From positions 3,282,001 through 3,346,000 of the forward strand of contig NZ_CP141590.1 in the NCBI RefSeq assembly GCF_035581365.1: 64,000 bases of DNA. The letters run 5' to 3'. A program made the position numbers and the translations under genes. The notes under the pieces were generated by a model. It saw only the letters and a program-made list of their open reading frames with translations, made no database searches and had not been told where the DNA came from. The DNA is from Tsuneonella sp. CC-YZS046 (GTDB taxonomy: Bacteria; Pseudomonadota; Alphaproteobacteria; Sphingomonadales; Sphingomonadaceae). This document shows positions 54,702-64,000 of this stretch, in pieces. The stretch's first letter is position 1, and the number at the start of each line of letters is the position of its first letter.

Positions 54702-55337
54702 TCAATAGATCCAGAGGCGGTCGGCAAAGAGCAACCGGCCGCCTGACAGGTTCCACAAGGCTTCGCGGAAGTCTTCCGGACCCATGGCAAAGCAGCCGTC
54801 GCTGCGTCCGAGCTTGCCCCATTTTTCCAGCATCGTCGGTTCCGCATACCAGGCCGAATGCATCACGATCGCGCGTTGCAGGCAGTTCGAATTGTCGGGG
54901 TCCAGCCCGCCGAGCCGGATCGAGGTGCCATATTTGCCGGTATACCATTCCCAGGTGATATAGGCCCCGCGGCTGGTGCAATTCGAGTTGGGCTGGTTCG
55001 AAAAGAAATCCAGAAAGCCGTCATGATCCGGGTCGGAACCTTTGCCGTGGCTCACCAGAAAGGAGCGGACGGTCCCATTCTCGAGATTGGCGAAATGGAA
55101 TCGCGGCAGGGAAGAGGGCAACCCGAAATCGGCGACCCCCGCAACATCCTTGCGCCACAACACATTGCCGGCCCGCTCGACCTCGCGCTTGGCGATTTCG
55201 AGAATCTTGCGGTCCCGCACCCCCGCCGACATCGGCTGGGCAAAGACGCGTGCCGGCAAGGCCAGCGCGGTGCCTGCAATTGCGGCGGTTTGGCAGAATT
55301 GCCTGCGGTTCAATCCCGTTCCCATACCCATCCTCAT
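54702..55337 (-). CDS. Murein L,D-transpeptidase catalytic domain protein (YkuD_2-type)
   Basis: The protein is 211 aa from MRMGMGTGLNRRQFCQ; ATGs at 55331 and 55325 are equally possible. The N-terminus is a Tat-like signal (NRRQFCQTAAIAG...ALPARVFA). The mature part has the YkuD_2 pattern: FHFANLENGTVRSFLVSHGKG, NSNCTSRGAYITWEWYTGKYG, NCLQRAIVMHSAWYAEPTML and GRSDGCFAMGPEDFREAL, in which GCF is the catalytic Cys. It is probably a periplasmic peptidoglycan enzyme. It is convergent with the YcbB-like gene (37 nt between the stops). Confidence 0.85.
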   Translation of the reverse strand: MRMGMGTGLNRRQFCQTAAIAGTALALPARVFAQPMSAGVRDRKILEIAKREVERAGNVLWRKDVAGVADFGLPSSLPRFHFANLENGTVRSFLVSHGKGSDPDHDGFLDFFSNQPNSNCTSRGAYITWEWYTGKYGTSIRLGGLDPDNSNCLQRAIVMHSAWYAEPTMLEKWGKLGRSDGCFAMGPEDFREALWNLSGGRLLFADRLWIY

Positions 55338-55458
55338 AATATGGACATTCTGACGGTAAAGTGAAGCATGGTTCGGCATATGTCCTGTGCATGGGCTTTT
55401 GCGGCGGAATGCGATTTTCCCGCGAAAAAGCGTTTCGATGCGTATATATCCTTCCCCG

Positions 55459-55989
55459 ATGCGACCGTTATTCGATCTCTGCGCCAAGGGTTTCGTCCCC
55501 TTTGCCGCGCTCGCCCTGCTTGGAGGATGCGCCCAGAACAAGCTGTCGGGCGAATCCGCTTCAACTGCATCCGCGCCCCCGGCGGAGAAGGCATCCGCGC
55601 CGCTTGCGCCGCAGCCGACCCTCATATTGGATCGCGCCGCCGCCCAGCGCCTGCTTGGCGCCAAAGGGGTCACTCTCCAGTGGATCGGGTGGAACCAAAG
55701 GGGAAGCCTCCATGCCCGCGAGCAGAATGGGACGATTTTCCTCACCGGCTCGCAATCGGACCAGCATGGCCCGGGGCAGCTTTATCTGGATGGCTGGGTC
55801 GAGGAAGTTGGCGCGGATTATTTCATCTTTCGGGGCACTATTCGCATCACCGATACTCCCGATGGCGGGCGCAAATGCGAAGGCCGGAAACTTTGGCATT
55901 TTGCCGTGACCCAGAATCGCCCCTATTGGCGCCTTCGCGAATTCGAATGGTGCGATTACCTGACGGATTACGTGGACATCTATTTCTGA
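55459..55989 (+). CDS. Conserved hypothetical lipoprotein
   Basis: I do not recognise the family. The protein is 176 aa from MRPLFDLCAKGFVPF, with a lipoprotein signal whose lipobox ends LALLGGC. A Ser/Ala/Pro-rich linker follows, then a compact domain with repeated aromatic strands: VTLQWIGWNQRGSLHARE, NGTIFLTGSQSDQHGPGQLY, YFIFRGTIRITD, and RPYWRLREFEWCDYLTDYVD. It contains two Cys (KCEGRKLW and EWCDYL) that could pair. Frequent W/Y/F and the beta pattern suggest a small beta-sandwich in the periplasm. It is divergent from the YkuD_2 gene and overlaps the GNAT gene stop by 10 nt. Confidence 0.65.
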   Translation: MRPLFDLCAKGFVPFAALALLGGCAQNKLSGESASTASAPPAEKASAPLAPQPTLILDRAAAQRLLGAKGVTLQWIGWNQRGSLHAREQNGTIFLTGSQSDQHGPGQLYLDGWVEEVGADYFIFRGTIRITDTPDGGRKCEGRKLWHFAVTQNRPYWRLREFEWCDYLTDYVDIYF

Positions 55990-56462
55990 GCGCCGAGGCG
56001 CATCAGACTGTCGCCTTCCAGCCGCATGAGCCGCCAATCGCCCCGCATGCGCGCGCCGATCGTTTCATAGAAGGCGATCGACGGCTCGTTCCAGTCGAGC
56101 ACCGCCCATTCGAGCCTTGCGCAATCGCGCCGTAGCGCAAGCCCCGCCAACTCCGCCAGCAAGGCCCGGCCCAGCCCGTATCCGCGCGCTTCCGGGCGCA
56201 CGAACAGGTCTTCGAGATAAAGTCCCGGCGTTCCGGCGAAGGTCGAGAAATTCCGGAAGAAGAGCGCAAATCCGGCTGCTTTGCCATCATGCTCCGCGAT
56301 CAGAACCTCCGCGGCCGGATTTTCGCCGAACAGATACGTCCCCAGCATATCTTCATCGAAATGAACCGCGTGCGAGAGATCCTCATATTCCGCGAGTTCG
56401 CGGATAAGCGCGGCTATCAGCGGAAGATCGGCGGGAACGGCCGGACGGACGCCGACAGTCAT
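55980..56462 (-). CDS. GNAT-family N-acetyltransferase (diamine acetyltransferase-like)
   Basis: The protein is 160 aa. The acetyl-CoA-binding motif A is [17 protein letters not shown] (RGxGxGxxL with Tyr), with [20 protein letters not shown] forming motif B. The N-terminal [19 protein letters not shown] and [19 protein letters not shown] match spermidine/spermine acetyltransferase-like proteins. The substrate is unproven. The ATG overlaps the ispG stop by 4 nt, so it is translationally coupled to ispG. Confidence 0.87.
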   Translation of the reverse strand: MTVGVRPAVPADLPLIAALIRELAEYEDLSHAVHFDEDMLGTYLFGENPAAEVLIAEHDGKAAGFALFFRNFSTFAGTPGLYLEDLFVRPEARGYGLGRALLAELAGLALRRDCARLEWAVLDWNEPSIAFYETIGARMRGDWRLMRLEGDSLMRLGAQK

Positions 56463-57583
56463 TCGGCAGCCTGGGCCGTGGCTTGCGCCGCCTCCATTTC
56501 CGCTGCCTTCTGTTCCACCAGCCTTACGATGTGGTCCAGCATATCCGCGCTTTCGACATGATGGTCGGTCACGCCGGACAAATAGACCATGTGCCTGCCG
56601 CTGCCGCCGCCGGTGATCCCGATATCGGTTTCGCGCGCTTCGCCCGGCCCATTCACGACACAGCCCAGGACGGAAAGCGACAGCGGCGTCTTGATATGCT
56701 GCAGCCTGTCTTCCAGCGCGGTGACGACACGGATGACATCGAAGCCTTGCCGTGCGCAACTCGGGCAGGAGACTACCCTTACGCCACGGGTGCGCAGGTC
56801 CAGGCCCTTGAGGATTTCGAAGCCCACCCGCACTTCCTCTTCCGGCTCGGCCGAAAGCGAGACGCGGATGGTGTCGCCAATTCCCGCCCATAGAAGATTG
56901 CCGATCCCGATCGCGGATTTGACCGTCCCGCCGATCAGGCCGCCTGCCTCCGTGATGCCGAGATGGAGCGGGCAGTCGACCGCATCGGCAAGCCCCTGAT
57001 ATGCGGCGACGGCGAGGAACACGTCGCTCGCCTTCACCGCCACCTTGTATTCATGGAAATCGTGATCCTGCAGCAGCTTGATATGATCGAGCGCGCTTTC
57101 GACCAATGCCTCGGGGCACGGCTCCCCGTATTTCTCGAGCAGATCCTTTTCCAGGCTGCCCGCATTCACTCCGATCCTGATCGAGCAGCCATTCGCCTTG
57201 GCGGCCCGGATCACTTCGGCAACCCGTTCGCTGCTGCCGATATTGCCGGGATTGATGCGCAGGCAGGCCGCGCCCGCATCGGCTGCTTCCAGCGCCCGCT
57301 TGTAGTGAAAATGGATGTCGGCGACCAAAGGCACGTTGGCCGCCCGGGCGATCTGCCGGAATGCGGATGTGCTCTCCACATCCGGGCAGGATACGCGAAT
57401 GATGTCCGCTCCCGCATCTTCGCAGCGGCGGATCTGAGCGATGGTGGCGCCGGGGTCGGAGGTCGGCGTATTGGTCATGGTCTGCACCGTGATCGGCGCA
57501 TCGCCGCCGACCGGCACATTGCCGACCATGATCTGACGGCTCTTGCGGCGCTCTATATCGCGCCAGGGACGGACGGAAGACAT
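56459..57583 (-). CDS. ispG: (E)-4-hydroxy-3-methylbut-2-enyl-diphosphate synthase
   Basis: The protein is 374 aa. A TIM-barrel domain starts [20 protein letters not shown] and continues with [33 protein letters not shown] and [11 protein letters not shown]-terminal [4Fe-4S] domain has [11 protein letters not shown] and [11 protein letters not shown], giving the three cluster cysteines. It catalyses the penultimate step of the MEP isoprenoid pathway. The ATG at [13 protein letters not shown] was chosen. The GNAT gene follows with a 4-nt overlap. Confidence 0.96.
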   Translation of the reverse strand: MSSVRPWRDIERRKSRQIMVGNVPVGGDAPITVQTMTNTPTSDPGATIAQIRRCEDAGADIIRVSCPDVESTSAFRQIARAANVPLVADIHFHYKRALEAADAGAACLRINPGNIGSSERVAEVIRAAKANGCSIRIGVNAGSLEKDLLEKYGEPCPEALVESALDHIKLLQDHDFHEYKVAVKASDVFLAVAAYQGLADAVDCPLHLGITEAGGLIGGTVKSAIGIGNLLWAGIGDTIRVSLSAEPEEEVRVGFEILKGLDLRTRGVRVVSCPSCARQGFDVIRVVTALEDRLQHIKTPLSLSVLGCVVNGPGEARETDIGITGGGSGRHMVYLSGVTDHHVESADMLDHIVRLVEQKAAEMEAAQATAQAAE

Positions 57584-57717
57584 GGACCGCCATATAGTCT
57601 TCCGCGGCCTCTGGAGCAAACGCTGTAGATGTGCGATTTCCAGGGCAGAGCACTGCGTCTCTGCATGGCATAGGGCTTGCGCGCCTGCGCAGGGCCTGAA
57701 TCACCCTTGCACTGTTG

Positions 57718-57924
57718 TCAGTGTGCGCAGCCATGCGCCGGGTTAATGCGGTCCCAATCCTGCTGCCGTGCAGGCTCACGCCGCATTTCGCGCAGGGCGG
57801 CATTCATGTAATCGCCCGCCAGCTTCCTGTGCTGGCTTTCATCCTCTGCATTGGATGCATCGAGGGCAAGGAGCATTTCCTCACGCGCGCGCAGCAAGCA
57901 GACCGGGGCGTCCAGCCTCTCCAT
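57718..57924 (-). CDS. Small hypothetical protein (68 aa)
   Basis: I do not recognise it. The protein is 68 aa from MERLDAPVCLLRAREEMLLA, with AGAGG 8 nt before the ATG. It is charged and helical, with no signal or membrane segment (ESQHRKLAGDYMNAALREMR, then a tail with HGCAH). It lies between ispG and the second GNAT gene on the same strand. Its lack of overlap with better genes and its reasonable ribosome binding site support it, but it could be spurious. Confidence 0.5.
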   Translation of the reverse strand: MERLDAPVCLLRAREEMLLALDASNAEDESQHRKLAGDYMNAALREMRREPARQQDWDRINPAHGCAH

Positions 57925-58029
57925 GACATTCGCCTCTTTTTGCCGAACCTCTCCGCAGAGCCGACGTTTCTTGCATATCATGCTTTGGCAATTCGGCCAA
58001 AATTCCGCGAACCGGACCGTGCTGTCCGG

Positions 58030-58545
58030 TCAGCTCAGCCTCAGCTCATACAGATATTCGTCGTCGCGATGGTTACCGACCCAGAAATAGATGTCCGCGA
58101 TTTTAGAGAAGCCATATCGCGCATAGAAGCGCTGCGCGCCATGATTGCCGCTCCACACCGATAGCTGGATGGCGTCCGCCTGGCGCGCGCGTGCTTCCTC
58201 GAGCGCCCATTCCATCAGGGCAGCCCCCACACCTCCACCGGTCAGGGATGGGTCCACGTAGAGTTGCCCGAGAGAGATCGGATTCTTCGCGTTTGAATGC
58301 CCGTCATACCAGCCCGGCATCTTGAGCTTGCAGAATCCGATCAGTTTTCCATCCCGTTCGGCCAGGCAGTGAATGAATGCCGGGTCCGCGATCTCGCCTG
58401 CGACAGCTTCCCGGGAATAGACCGAGGCGAGAAACCCGGAGAGGTCGGCCGGATCGTAAAGATGGCCGAAGGCCGCGCGGAAACTGTCTTCCCCAAGCCG
58501 GGAAAGGGCAGGAACATCCCGTTCGGTGGCAGGTCGCAGGATCAT
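58030..58545 (-). CDS. GNAT-family N-acetyltransferase
   Basis: The protein is 171 aa. It starts MILRPATERDVPALSRLGED. The acetyl-CoA motif is LYVDPSLTGGGVGAALMEWA, where the usual RGxGxG is TGGGVG. Then comes IQLSVWSGNHGAQRFYARYGF, the N-x-x-A-x-x-F-Y motif of the fold. The acceptor is unknown. It ends near-adjacent to the RDD gene, which lies 1 nt upstream, so it probably is the last gene of the DUF4350-MoxR-DUF58-SpoIIM-RDD transcript. Confidence 0.87.
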   Translation of the reverse strand: MILRPATERDVPALSRLGEDSFRAAFGHLYDPADLSGFLASVYSREAVAGEIADPAFIHCLAERDGKLIGFCKLKMPGWYDGHSNAKNPISLGQLYVDPSLTGGGVGAALMEWALEEARARQADAIQLSVWSGNHGAQRFYARYGFSKIADIYFWVGNHRDDEYLYELRLS

Positions 58546-58546
58546 T

Positions 58547-59467
58547 TCAGGAATGCTTGTCGGCTTTCCTGCGCCCGAATCGCATGTTGCGCTCCAGGCG
58601 CGCTCTCAACTGGGCGTAGAATGCTTCCAGAAACGCGCGGTCATCGCCCTGGCCCGGTTGCCAGCCGATCTTGCGGCAGATCGTTTCCGCGACCGCAGCC
58701 ATCGCTTCCGGGCGATTTTCGCGCAGGATACGTTCCAGCGTCTGCAATTCATATTCGCCATAGACGGAAAGTTCGGCTTCGCCGAACCGATAAAGCGCGC
58801 CGGTTTCGGTCGATACGCCATGCGCGGAGGGCGTGGCCGACAGCGTATCGTCAAGCCTGCGCTTGGGCGCCTCGACCACCCAGGTGCCGGCGATGAGATC
58901 TCCGGCGCGCAGCGCATCGCGGTTGAAGAAGGGGAACAGCAGGAAAATCGCGAACCAGATCGTGGCGGCAAGACCCGCCATGCCGCCATCGCCGCTTTGC
59001 GCCCCGGCGATCAGCATGAGCGGGGCGAACAGCTCTATGTCGCGCAGCAGGTTGCGAGCGATCACCGCCTCCGCGGTCAGCCGGCCGCCGTCGCGGGCGG
59101 CAATACGGATTCCGGTCAGCCGCTTGCCCGGCGTCGCCCCGCGCGGCCCCAGTTCGAAGAACAGGAAGTAGCCGTAGTGGAACAGGAACATCGCGATCAG
59201 CCAGATCACGACGAGGAATTCGAGCACTCCGAAGATCTGGCTGGGGTCCTCGGCGGATTGCCAATCCATTCCCAGCACGCCGAAGCCCAGATAGAGCAGC
59301 AGCAGCGTCACCGCCAGCATCGTCACGTGAATGATGATGAAGTCTATGATGAGCGCGCCCGCTCGCGATCCTCTGCTTGCAACCGTTAGCGGCAGCGCAA
59401 GCCCTTCCGGGGTTATCAGCGTGCGCAGGCGCTTCGCCTGCGCGGCAAGATAGGGCGCGCTCGCCAT
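58547..59467 (-). CDS. RDD family membrane protein
   Basis: The protein is 306 aa. The RDD domain spans about 27-200: SRGSRAGALIIDFIIIHVTM carries the R..D pair, FELGPRGATPGKRLTGIRIAA is the conserved loop, and AGDLIAGTWVVEAP closes it. Four to five transmembrane helices are predicted. A soluble helical C-terminus (about 210-306) ends in a basic tail (RNMRFGRRKADKHS). The function is unknown; RDD proteins are often next to MoxR/DUF58 genes, as here. It abuts the SpoIIM gene (1-nt gap). Confidence 0.85.
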   Translation of the reverse strand: MASAPYLAAQAKRLRTLITPEGLALPLTVASRGSRAGALIIDFIIIHVTMLAVTLLLLYLGFGVLGMDWQSAEDPSQIFGVLEFLVVIWLIAMFLFHYGYFLFFELGPRGATPGKRLTGIRIAARDGGRLTAEAVIARNLLRDIELFAPLMLIAGAQSGDGGMAGLAATIWFAIFLLFPFFNRDALRAGDLIAGTWVVEAPKRRLDDTLSATPSAHGVSTETGALYRFGEAELSVYGEYELQTLERILRENRPEAMAAVAETICRKIGWQPGQGDDRAFLEAFYAQLRARLERNMRFGRRKADKHS

Positions 59468-59468
59468 G

Positions 59469-60539
59469 TCAGGCTTCCCGGCCCTGGAGCGGCGCTTTCA
59501 GGGCGAAGAAATAGGCCAGCCAGAAGATCAGCATCGAACCGCCGACAAGGTAGCGGCTGGGGGTATCCGTCACGAGCTGCCGGACGAAGCCTTCGAGGAA
59601 GGCGGCGATCAGCAGCATGAGCACGACCCCGGCCATGACCTGCGCCGCCCGCCGCCCGCTTTCGGCGGCGGCGGTCAGGACCGAGCGTTGCCCGGGGAAG
59701 GCCATCGCGCGCCCGATATGGATGCCCGCGCCGCCCGCCAGCAATATCGCGAACAGCTCGGTCGTGCCATGAACGCTCAGCCAGCCAACGAAATCCACGG
59801 TCATTCCTGCACCGCCGAACAGCCACAGCATCGCGCCAAGCAGGGCCATGTTGTGTATCAGCAGCAGGATCGAGGGGACCCCGAAAGCGAAGCCCAGCGC
59901 AAAAGCGAGAATCGCGACCTTGGCGTTGTTGCTGAAGAGATAGGCGGCGAATGCGGAGAGGCCGGAAGCGCTTTCCTGCTTTCCGAACAATGTCCCTCGC
60001 AGGACGTCCGGCGATGCGCCGGGGGACCGCTCCCCGCCGAATTCAGGCGGGACCAGGGCGTGGAACCACTGGCTGTCGCCGGAAACCAGCAGCCATCCGA
60101 CCAGGGTTCCGGCGATCATCGCCGCCAATGCGATCAGCAGGTCCGGCCAGATTTCCCGCACGCTCGCGCTCCAGCCCCCGCCCAGAAAGCGACGCAGCCA
60201 GCTGCCCAGGGAACTGCGCGGCCCGTAGACCTGGAACCAGGCGCGCTGGACGAGCGATTCCAGGTAAGCCAGCGTCGCCGCGTCCAGCGAGGTTTCCCGC
60301 GCGATAGCGAGGCTGGAGGCGGCCATGCGGTAAAGCGCGGGCAGGGCCAGCACGTCATCGTCGGAAAGCTTGCGCAAGCGGCCGGATTCCAGGCGAGCGA
60401 CAATCTGCTCCAGGCGTTTCCACTCGCCTTCGCGTTCGAGCCGGAAACGGTCCGAGCGCAGTGCCGCCGCCGCGATATCCGCGGGAGAGGCGGCAGCCCG
60501 GCTTCGGCCGAACAAAGATTTCAGCATCGGCGCCTTCAC
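59469..60539 (-). CDS. Stage II sporulation protein M (SpoIIM) family membrane protein
   Basis: The protein is 356 aa from a GTG (VKAPMLKSLFG) that overlaps the DUF58 stop as GTGA, with GGAG 7 nt upstream; the ATG at 60527 is the alternative. A soluble N-terminal half (ALRSDRFRLEREGEWKRLEQ) leads into five or so transmembrane helices: LLIALAAMIAGTLVGWLLV, AKVAILAFALGFAFGVPSIL, LGAMLWLFGGAG, and SVHGTTELFAILLAGGAGIH with the HG..E motif of the family. In a non-spore-former it is part of the MoxR-linked envelope cluster; the function is unknown. Confidence 0.87.
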   Translation of the reverse strand: MKAPMLKSLFGRSRAAASPADIAAAALRSDRFRLEREGEWKRLEQIVARLESGRLRKLSDDDVLALPALYRMAASSLAIARETSLDAATLAYLESLVQRAWFQVYGPRSSLGSWLRRFLGGGWSASVREIWPDLLIALAAMIAGTLVGWLLVSGDSQWFHALVPPEFGGERSPGASPDVLRGTLFGKQESASGLSAFAAYLFSNNAKVAILAFALGFAFGVPSILLLIHNMALLGAMLWLFGGAGMTVDFVGWLSVHGTTELFAILLAGGAGIHIGRAMAFPGQRSVLTAAAESGRRAAQVMAGVVLMLLIAAFLEGFVRQLVTDTPSRYLVGGSMLIFWLAYFFALKAPLQGREA

Positions 60540-61848
60540 CCGATCGCTCCCGCGCGCTTGATTTCCAGATAGCGGTCGATCAGCCGGTAGCCGATCCGCT
60601 CCCATGGCGCTTCGATCACATCCACGCCGAGCTGCCGAAGCCGTTGCAGCACGACCGCCCGCTGCCGCGCCAGGGTTTCCGCCGTCACGGCCATGGAGAC
60701 ATGAGCGAGATCCTCGGGCTCGGCCGCGATCAGATCAGCCAGCTCGGCGTCTTCCATGGTCACGAACAGGACGAGATGGTGGCGGACCAGCCGGCCGACG
60801 CTTTCGATCATCAGTTCCGCGCTGGTCGGATCGCTGAAATCGGAGAACAGCACGATCAGGGAGCGGCGCTGCAGGCGGGCCGTAAGGGTGGCCAGGGCGA
60901 GCGTGAAGTTCGGCTCCTGCGCATGATAATCCAGGCTGGCGGCGGCGCTTTGCAGCCGGTGGAAGGCCCGGGTGTCGGAAATGAAGGGCGTGGCCAGCTC
61001 CGGCTGCCGGGCGAAGCCGAACAGCGCGACCTTGTCGCCGCCCTTCAAGGCGACATAGGCGGCCGTCAGCGCCGCCGAGACGGCCCTGTCGATCCTGGGC
61101 AGCCCTTCAAGCGGTTCGCACATCGCCTGCCCGCAGTCGAAGGCGAAGACGATCTGGTTGTTGCGTTCGCTTTCATTCTCGCGGGCATGAAGCCGGGTCT
61201 GCCGCGCGCTGGTCTTCCAGTCTATGCGGCGGCGATCCATTCCCGGCTGATATTCCGCCAGCGATTCGAACTGGCTGCCTTCGCCCCGGATTCGCCTGGC
61301 GATCAGACCGAACTGGGCATCGCGAAGGAAGGTCTGCAAGGCGGGGGAGCGGACCGGCGAAAGATCCGGCCAGATCCGGATGTCGCGGTTCACCTGCTGG
61401 CTTTTCTGACGATGGGCGAGGCCGAGCGGGCCTGACCAGCGAAGCCAAAGATGCGTGATCGCGCCTGTGCCCCTGCGCGATAGCGTGAGCGGGATGCCGC
61501 CGCGCCACGCGCCGCTGGGATCGAGGCCAAGCGGGAACTCCGCCCTTCCGCCCGGGCCGAGGCGCGGGTCGAAGGCCAGCGCGGCGCTTGGAGGAGCGTT
61601 GCCTTTACGCCCTGAAATATCGACCAGCACGGAAATCTCGAAAGGCTCGCCCACTTCCGCATCGGCTGGCGTTATCAGACGCAAATCCTCAAGCCGCCCC
61701 GCCGCCAGCCCGTCCAGCAGCACTAGCACCAGCAGCATCACGCCGGCCGCGGGCGCGACGATCCAGGCGCCCGGCGCGGCTGCTGCGATGACCAGCGCCA
61801 CCGGCGCGGCCATGGTCGCGAGCCGTGCTGTCCGGGCGGACGGAACGA

Positions 61849-61852
<4 letters not shown>
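60536..61852 (-). CDS. DUF58 domain protein (vWA-like)
   Basis: The protein is 438 aa. Two N-terminal hydrophobic helices (MAAPVALVIAAAAPGAWIVA, AGVMLLVLVLLDGLAAG) anchor it. The DUF58 core has the signature SQFESLAEYQPGMDRRRIDW plus KTSARQTRLHARENE. A degenerate von Willebrand A fold follows, with IVFAFDCGQAM in place of DxSxS. DUF58 proteins act with MoxR ATPases, perhaps as metal-insertion or folding clients. It overlaps the moxR gene upstream by 4 nt and SpoIIM downstream by 4 nt. Confidence 0.9.
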
Positions 61853-62807
<955 letters not shown>

Positions 62808-62811
<4 letters not shown>

Positions 62812-64000
62812 GTCTCGAGCTTCCTTTCGATCTGTTTGAGAGCCTGCGTCGCCTGCAGCAATTCATGCGTGCCGCGGCTTTCGGCGAGCTGCCGGACGAG
62901 GTCGGAAAAAGCGGGCCTGTCCACCCCCCGGCCAAGAAGGCGATGGTCGATCTGCATGTCCAGAGCGCTTGCTTCCTGCTGCCGGCGCAAGCCGAGAAGC
63001 TGGGCTATCCGCGCCCGCATCAGCGCCGCGTAAGGGGGGCCTAGCAGATGGAGGCGCCCGGTGCGCCGGATGAAACCGGCGCTGTTGATGACCAGTTGAC
63101 GCTTGCCGAGCGCGATCGTCCGGCCTTCCGCGAGCGGCGGCCCGAAGCGGCGAAGCGCCCGCCAGCCTATGATTATGCCGGCGATGATGAGGCATATGGT
63201 TGCCGCCAGGAACGGCGGGGTGAATGCGAGAGTAAGCAGATTGGCGCTGCGGCCCAGCCCGTTCAGCGTGAGATCGAAAATCACCGGGATGCGCTCGCCG
63301 CCGCTGGCCGCGCTGACAAGCCGTTCGGCCAGCAGGGCGTTTTCCCGCCGGGCCATGCCGTAATTGTCGAGCAGGTCAGGCTCGAACACGAAGATCAGCG
63401 GGTGGAGATAATCGGCGTCGCCCCCGAAGGAGGACAGCATCCCCGCCATTTGGTTGAGTGCTGGATAGTAGCCGTCGTCCGCGAGATAGGCGGCCAGAAT
63501 ACGCCCCCCGTCGCCGCGAACCAGCGGCACCAGATTCGCGCTGCCTCCGCCGGTCTGGACCTGTTTGGGATCGGGAAGCGAGCCGGACAGATCGCCCGTC
63601 CGCCAGGTGCCGGCCTTGCCCAGCGATACGGTGATGTCGTCGGCAAAGCCTTTCCACTCCGGAGAGTCCGAGCCACCCAGCACGACCCAGCCATCCTTGG
63701 CGTCTTTCCGGAAATCCGGGGCGCGCGATGCATGCCATTTAGGCAGGATCACCATGGTGGGGCCGATGCTGCGGCGGCGCTCGACGGCTTCGGACAATTC
63801 CTCGCCATCGGCATAATGCGGCGGAGTCAGCACCAGCAGCCCGTAAGTGGTGAGCTTGCCTTCATTGCGGCTCACTTCCACCGCGCGGCCGCTGCCTTCG
63901 ATCAGCCGGGCAAACGCGGCATAGCCGTTGAGGCCCTTGCCGCCGGCGTGTCCGCCGTCGCTATGGTTGTCGTTCCCGAACTCGCCCGCGCCGATGAAAT
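62808..64000 (-). CDS. DUF4350 domain protein (partial, cut by window edge)
   Basis: The open frame continues leftward to the stop overlapping moxR and rightward to the window end, so the N-terminus is missing; the visible part is about 396 codons. The DUF4350 region includes NGYAAFARLIEGSGRAVEVS, TYGLLVLTPPHY, and GRILAAYLADDGYYPALNQ. A membrane segment (LTLAFTPPFLAATICLIIAGIIIGW) is near the middle. A soluble C-terminal part follows (RRTGRLHLLGPPYAALMRAR, ending LKQIERKLE). The function is unknown; it is the first visible member of the MoxR operon. Confidence 0.8.

Noticed and set aside
57715-58164. A 149-codon plus-strand frame over the small protein and the GNAT gene end
   Set aside because: It has no motif and runs antisense to the GNAT gene. 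The minus-strand 68-codon frame has a better ribosome binding site.

Overview
This 64 kb window is a GC-rich (roughly 65% by eye), densely coded stretch of bacterial chromosome. Gene content points to an alphaproteobacterium of the order Sphingomonadales (Novosphingobium/Erythrobacter-like). Clues are a UPF0262 gene, a UrcA-family protein, a TorF-family putative porin, a TimA/Tim44-like adaptor beside secB, the zinc-free short form of ribosomal protein L36, two DUF4136 lipoproteins, a VPAP-type PEP-CTERM protein, and a dnaA gene next to rpsT. The genus is an inference. I find no rRNA, tRNA, CRISPR array, prophage, transposase or conjugative genes; nearly everything is core chromosome.

Layout. 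1-7 kb: rpoZ (cut by the window edge), a porin, a phospholipase D/cardiolipin synthase, dnaB, UPF0262, a GH25 lysozyme-like gene, cytidine deaminase and an NADP-dependent oxidoreductase. 7-11 kb: a lipoprotein serpin, a 0.66 kb gene-free stretch with two MITE/REP-like elements, an M14 carboxypeptidase and a DUF4136 lipoprotein. 10.7-16 kb: galE, rpmJ, a HAD hydrolase whose start lies against a dispersed repeat, UrcA, yifB and a periplasmic ClpP-like protein. 15.8-19.2 kb: the conserved rpmH-rnpA-yidD-yidC-engB cluster. 19.3-26.8 kb: csbD, a single-domain globin with an NsrR-like operator, a GST, dapE, a dicarboxylate symporter, a DUF6491 lipoprotein, nth, dapB, a sirtuin and a MoeB/ThiF-type E1-like enzyme. 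27-35 kb: dnaA, rpsT, mutM, ubiE, ubiB, a DUF4345 protein, coaBC and dut. 35-42 kb: a second DUF4136 lipoprotein, trpS, murJ, secB, a Tim44-like protein, mltA and smr. 42-47.7 kb: ahpF and ahpC with an elaborate promoter region, aroC, and divergent ruvAB. 48-57.6 kb: a Ser/Thr/Gly-rich PEP-CTERM protein, acnA, an EamA transporter, two L,D-transpeptidases, an unknown lipoprotein, a GNAT acetyltransferase and ispG. 57.7-64 kb: a small unknown protein, a second GNAT, then a tightly overlapping operon DUF4350-MoxR-DUF58-SpoIIM-RDD that leaves the window at its 5' end.

The genes serve replication and repair (dnaA, dnaB, ruvAB, mutM, nth, dut), envelope building (murJ, mltA, two L,D-transpeptidases, yidC/yidD, secB), lysine/diaminopimelate synthesis (dapB, dapE), quinone synthesis (ubiE, ubiB), CoA, isoprenoid and shikimate pathways, and peroxide/NO defence (ahpCF, globin). 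I do not see a clear new multi-gene system. The most interesting signals are non-coding or single-gene. They are a dispersed palindromic repeat that supplies start, stop and terminator sequences to neighbouring genes; layered operator-like motifs in front of ahpCF, including a perfect FNR/FixK-type box; an NsrR-like core in front of the globin; palindromes in the aroC/ruvA gap; the serpin; and the PEP-CTERM protein.
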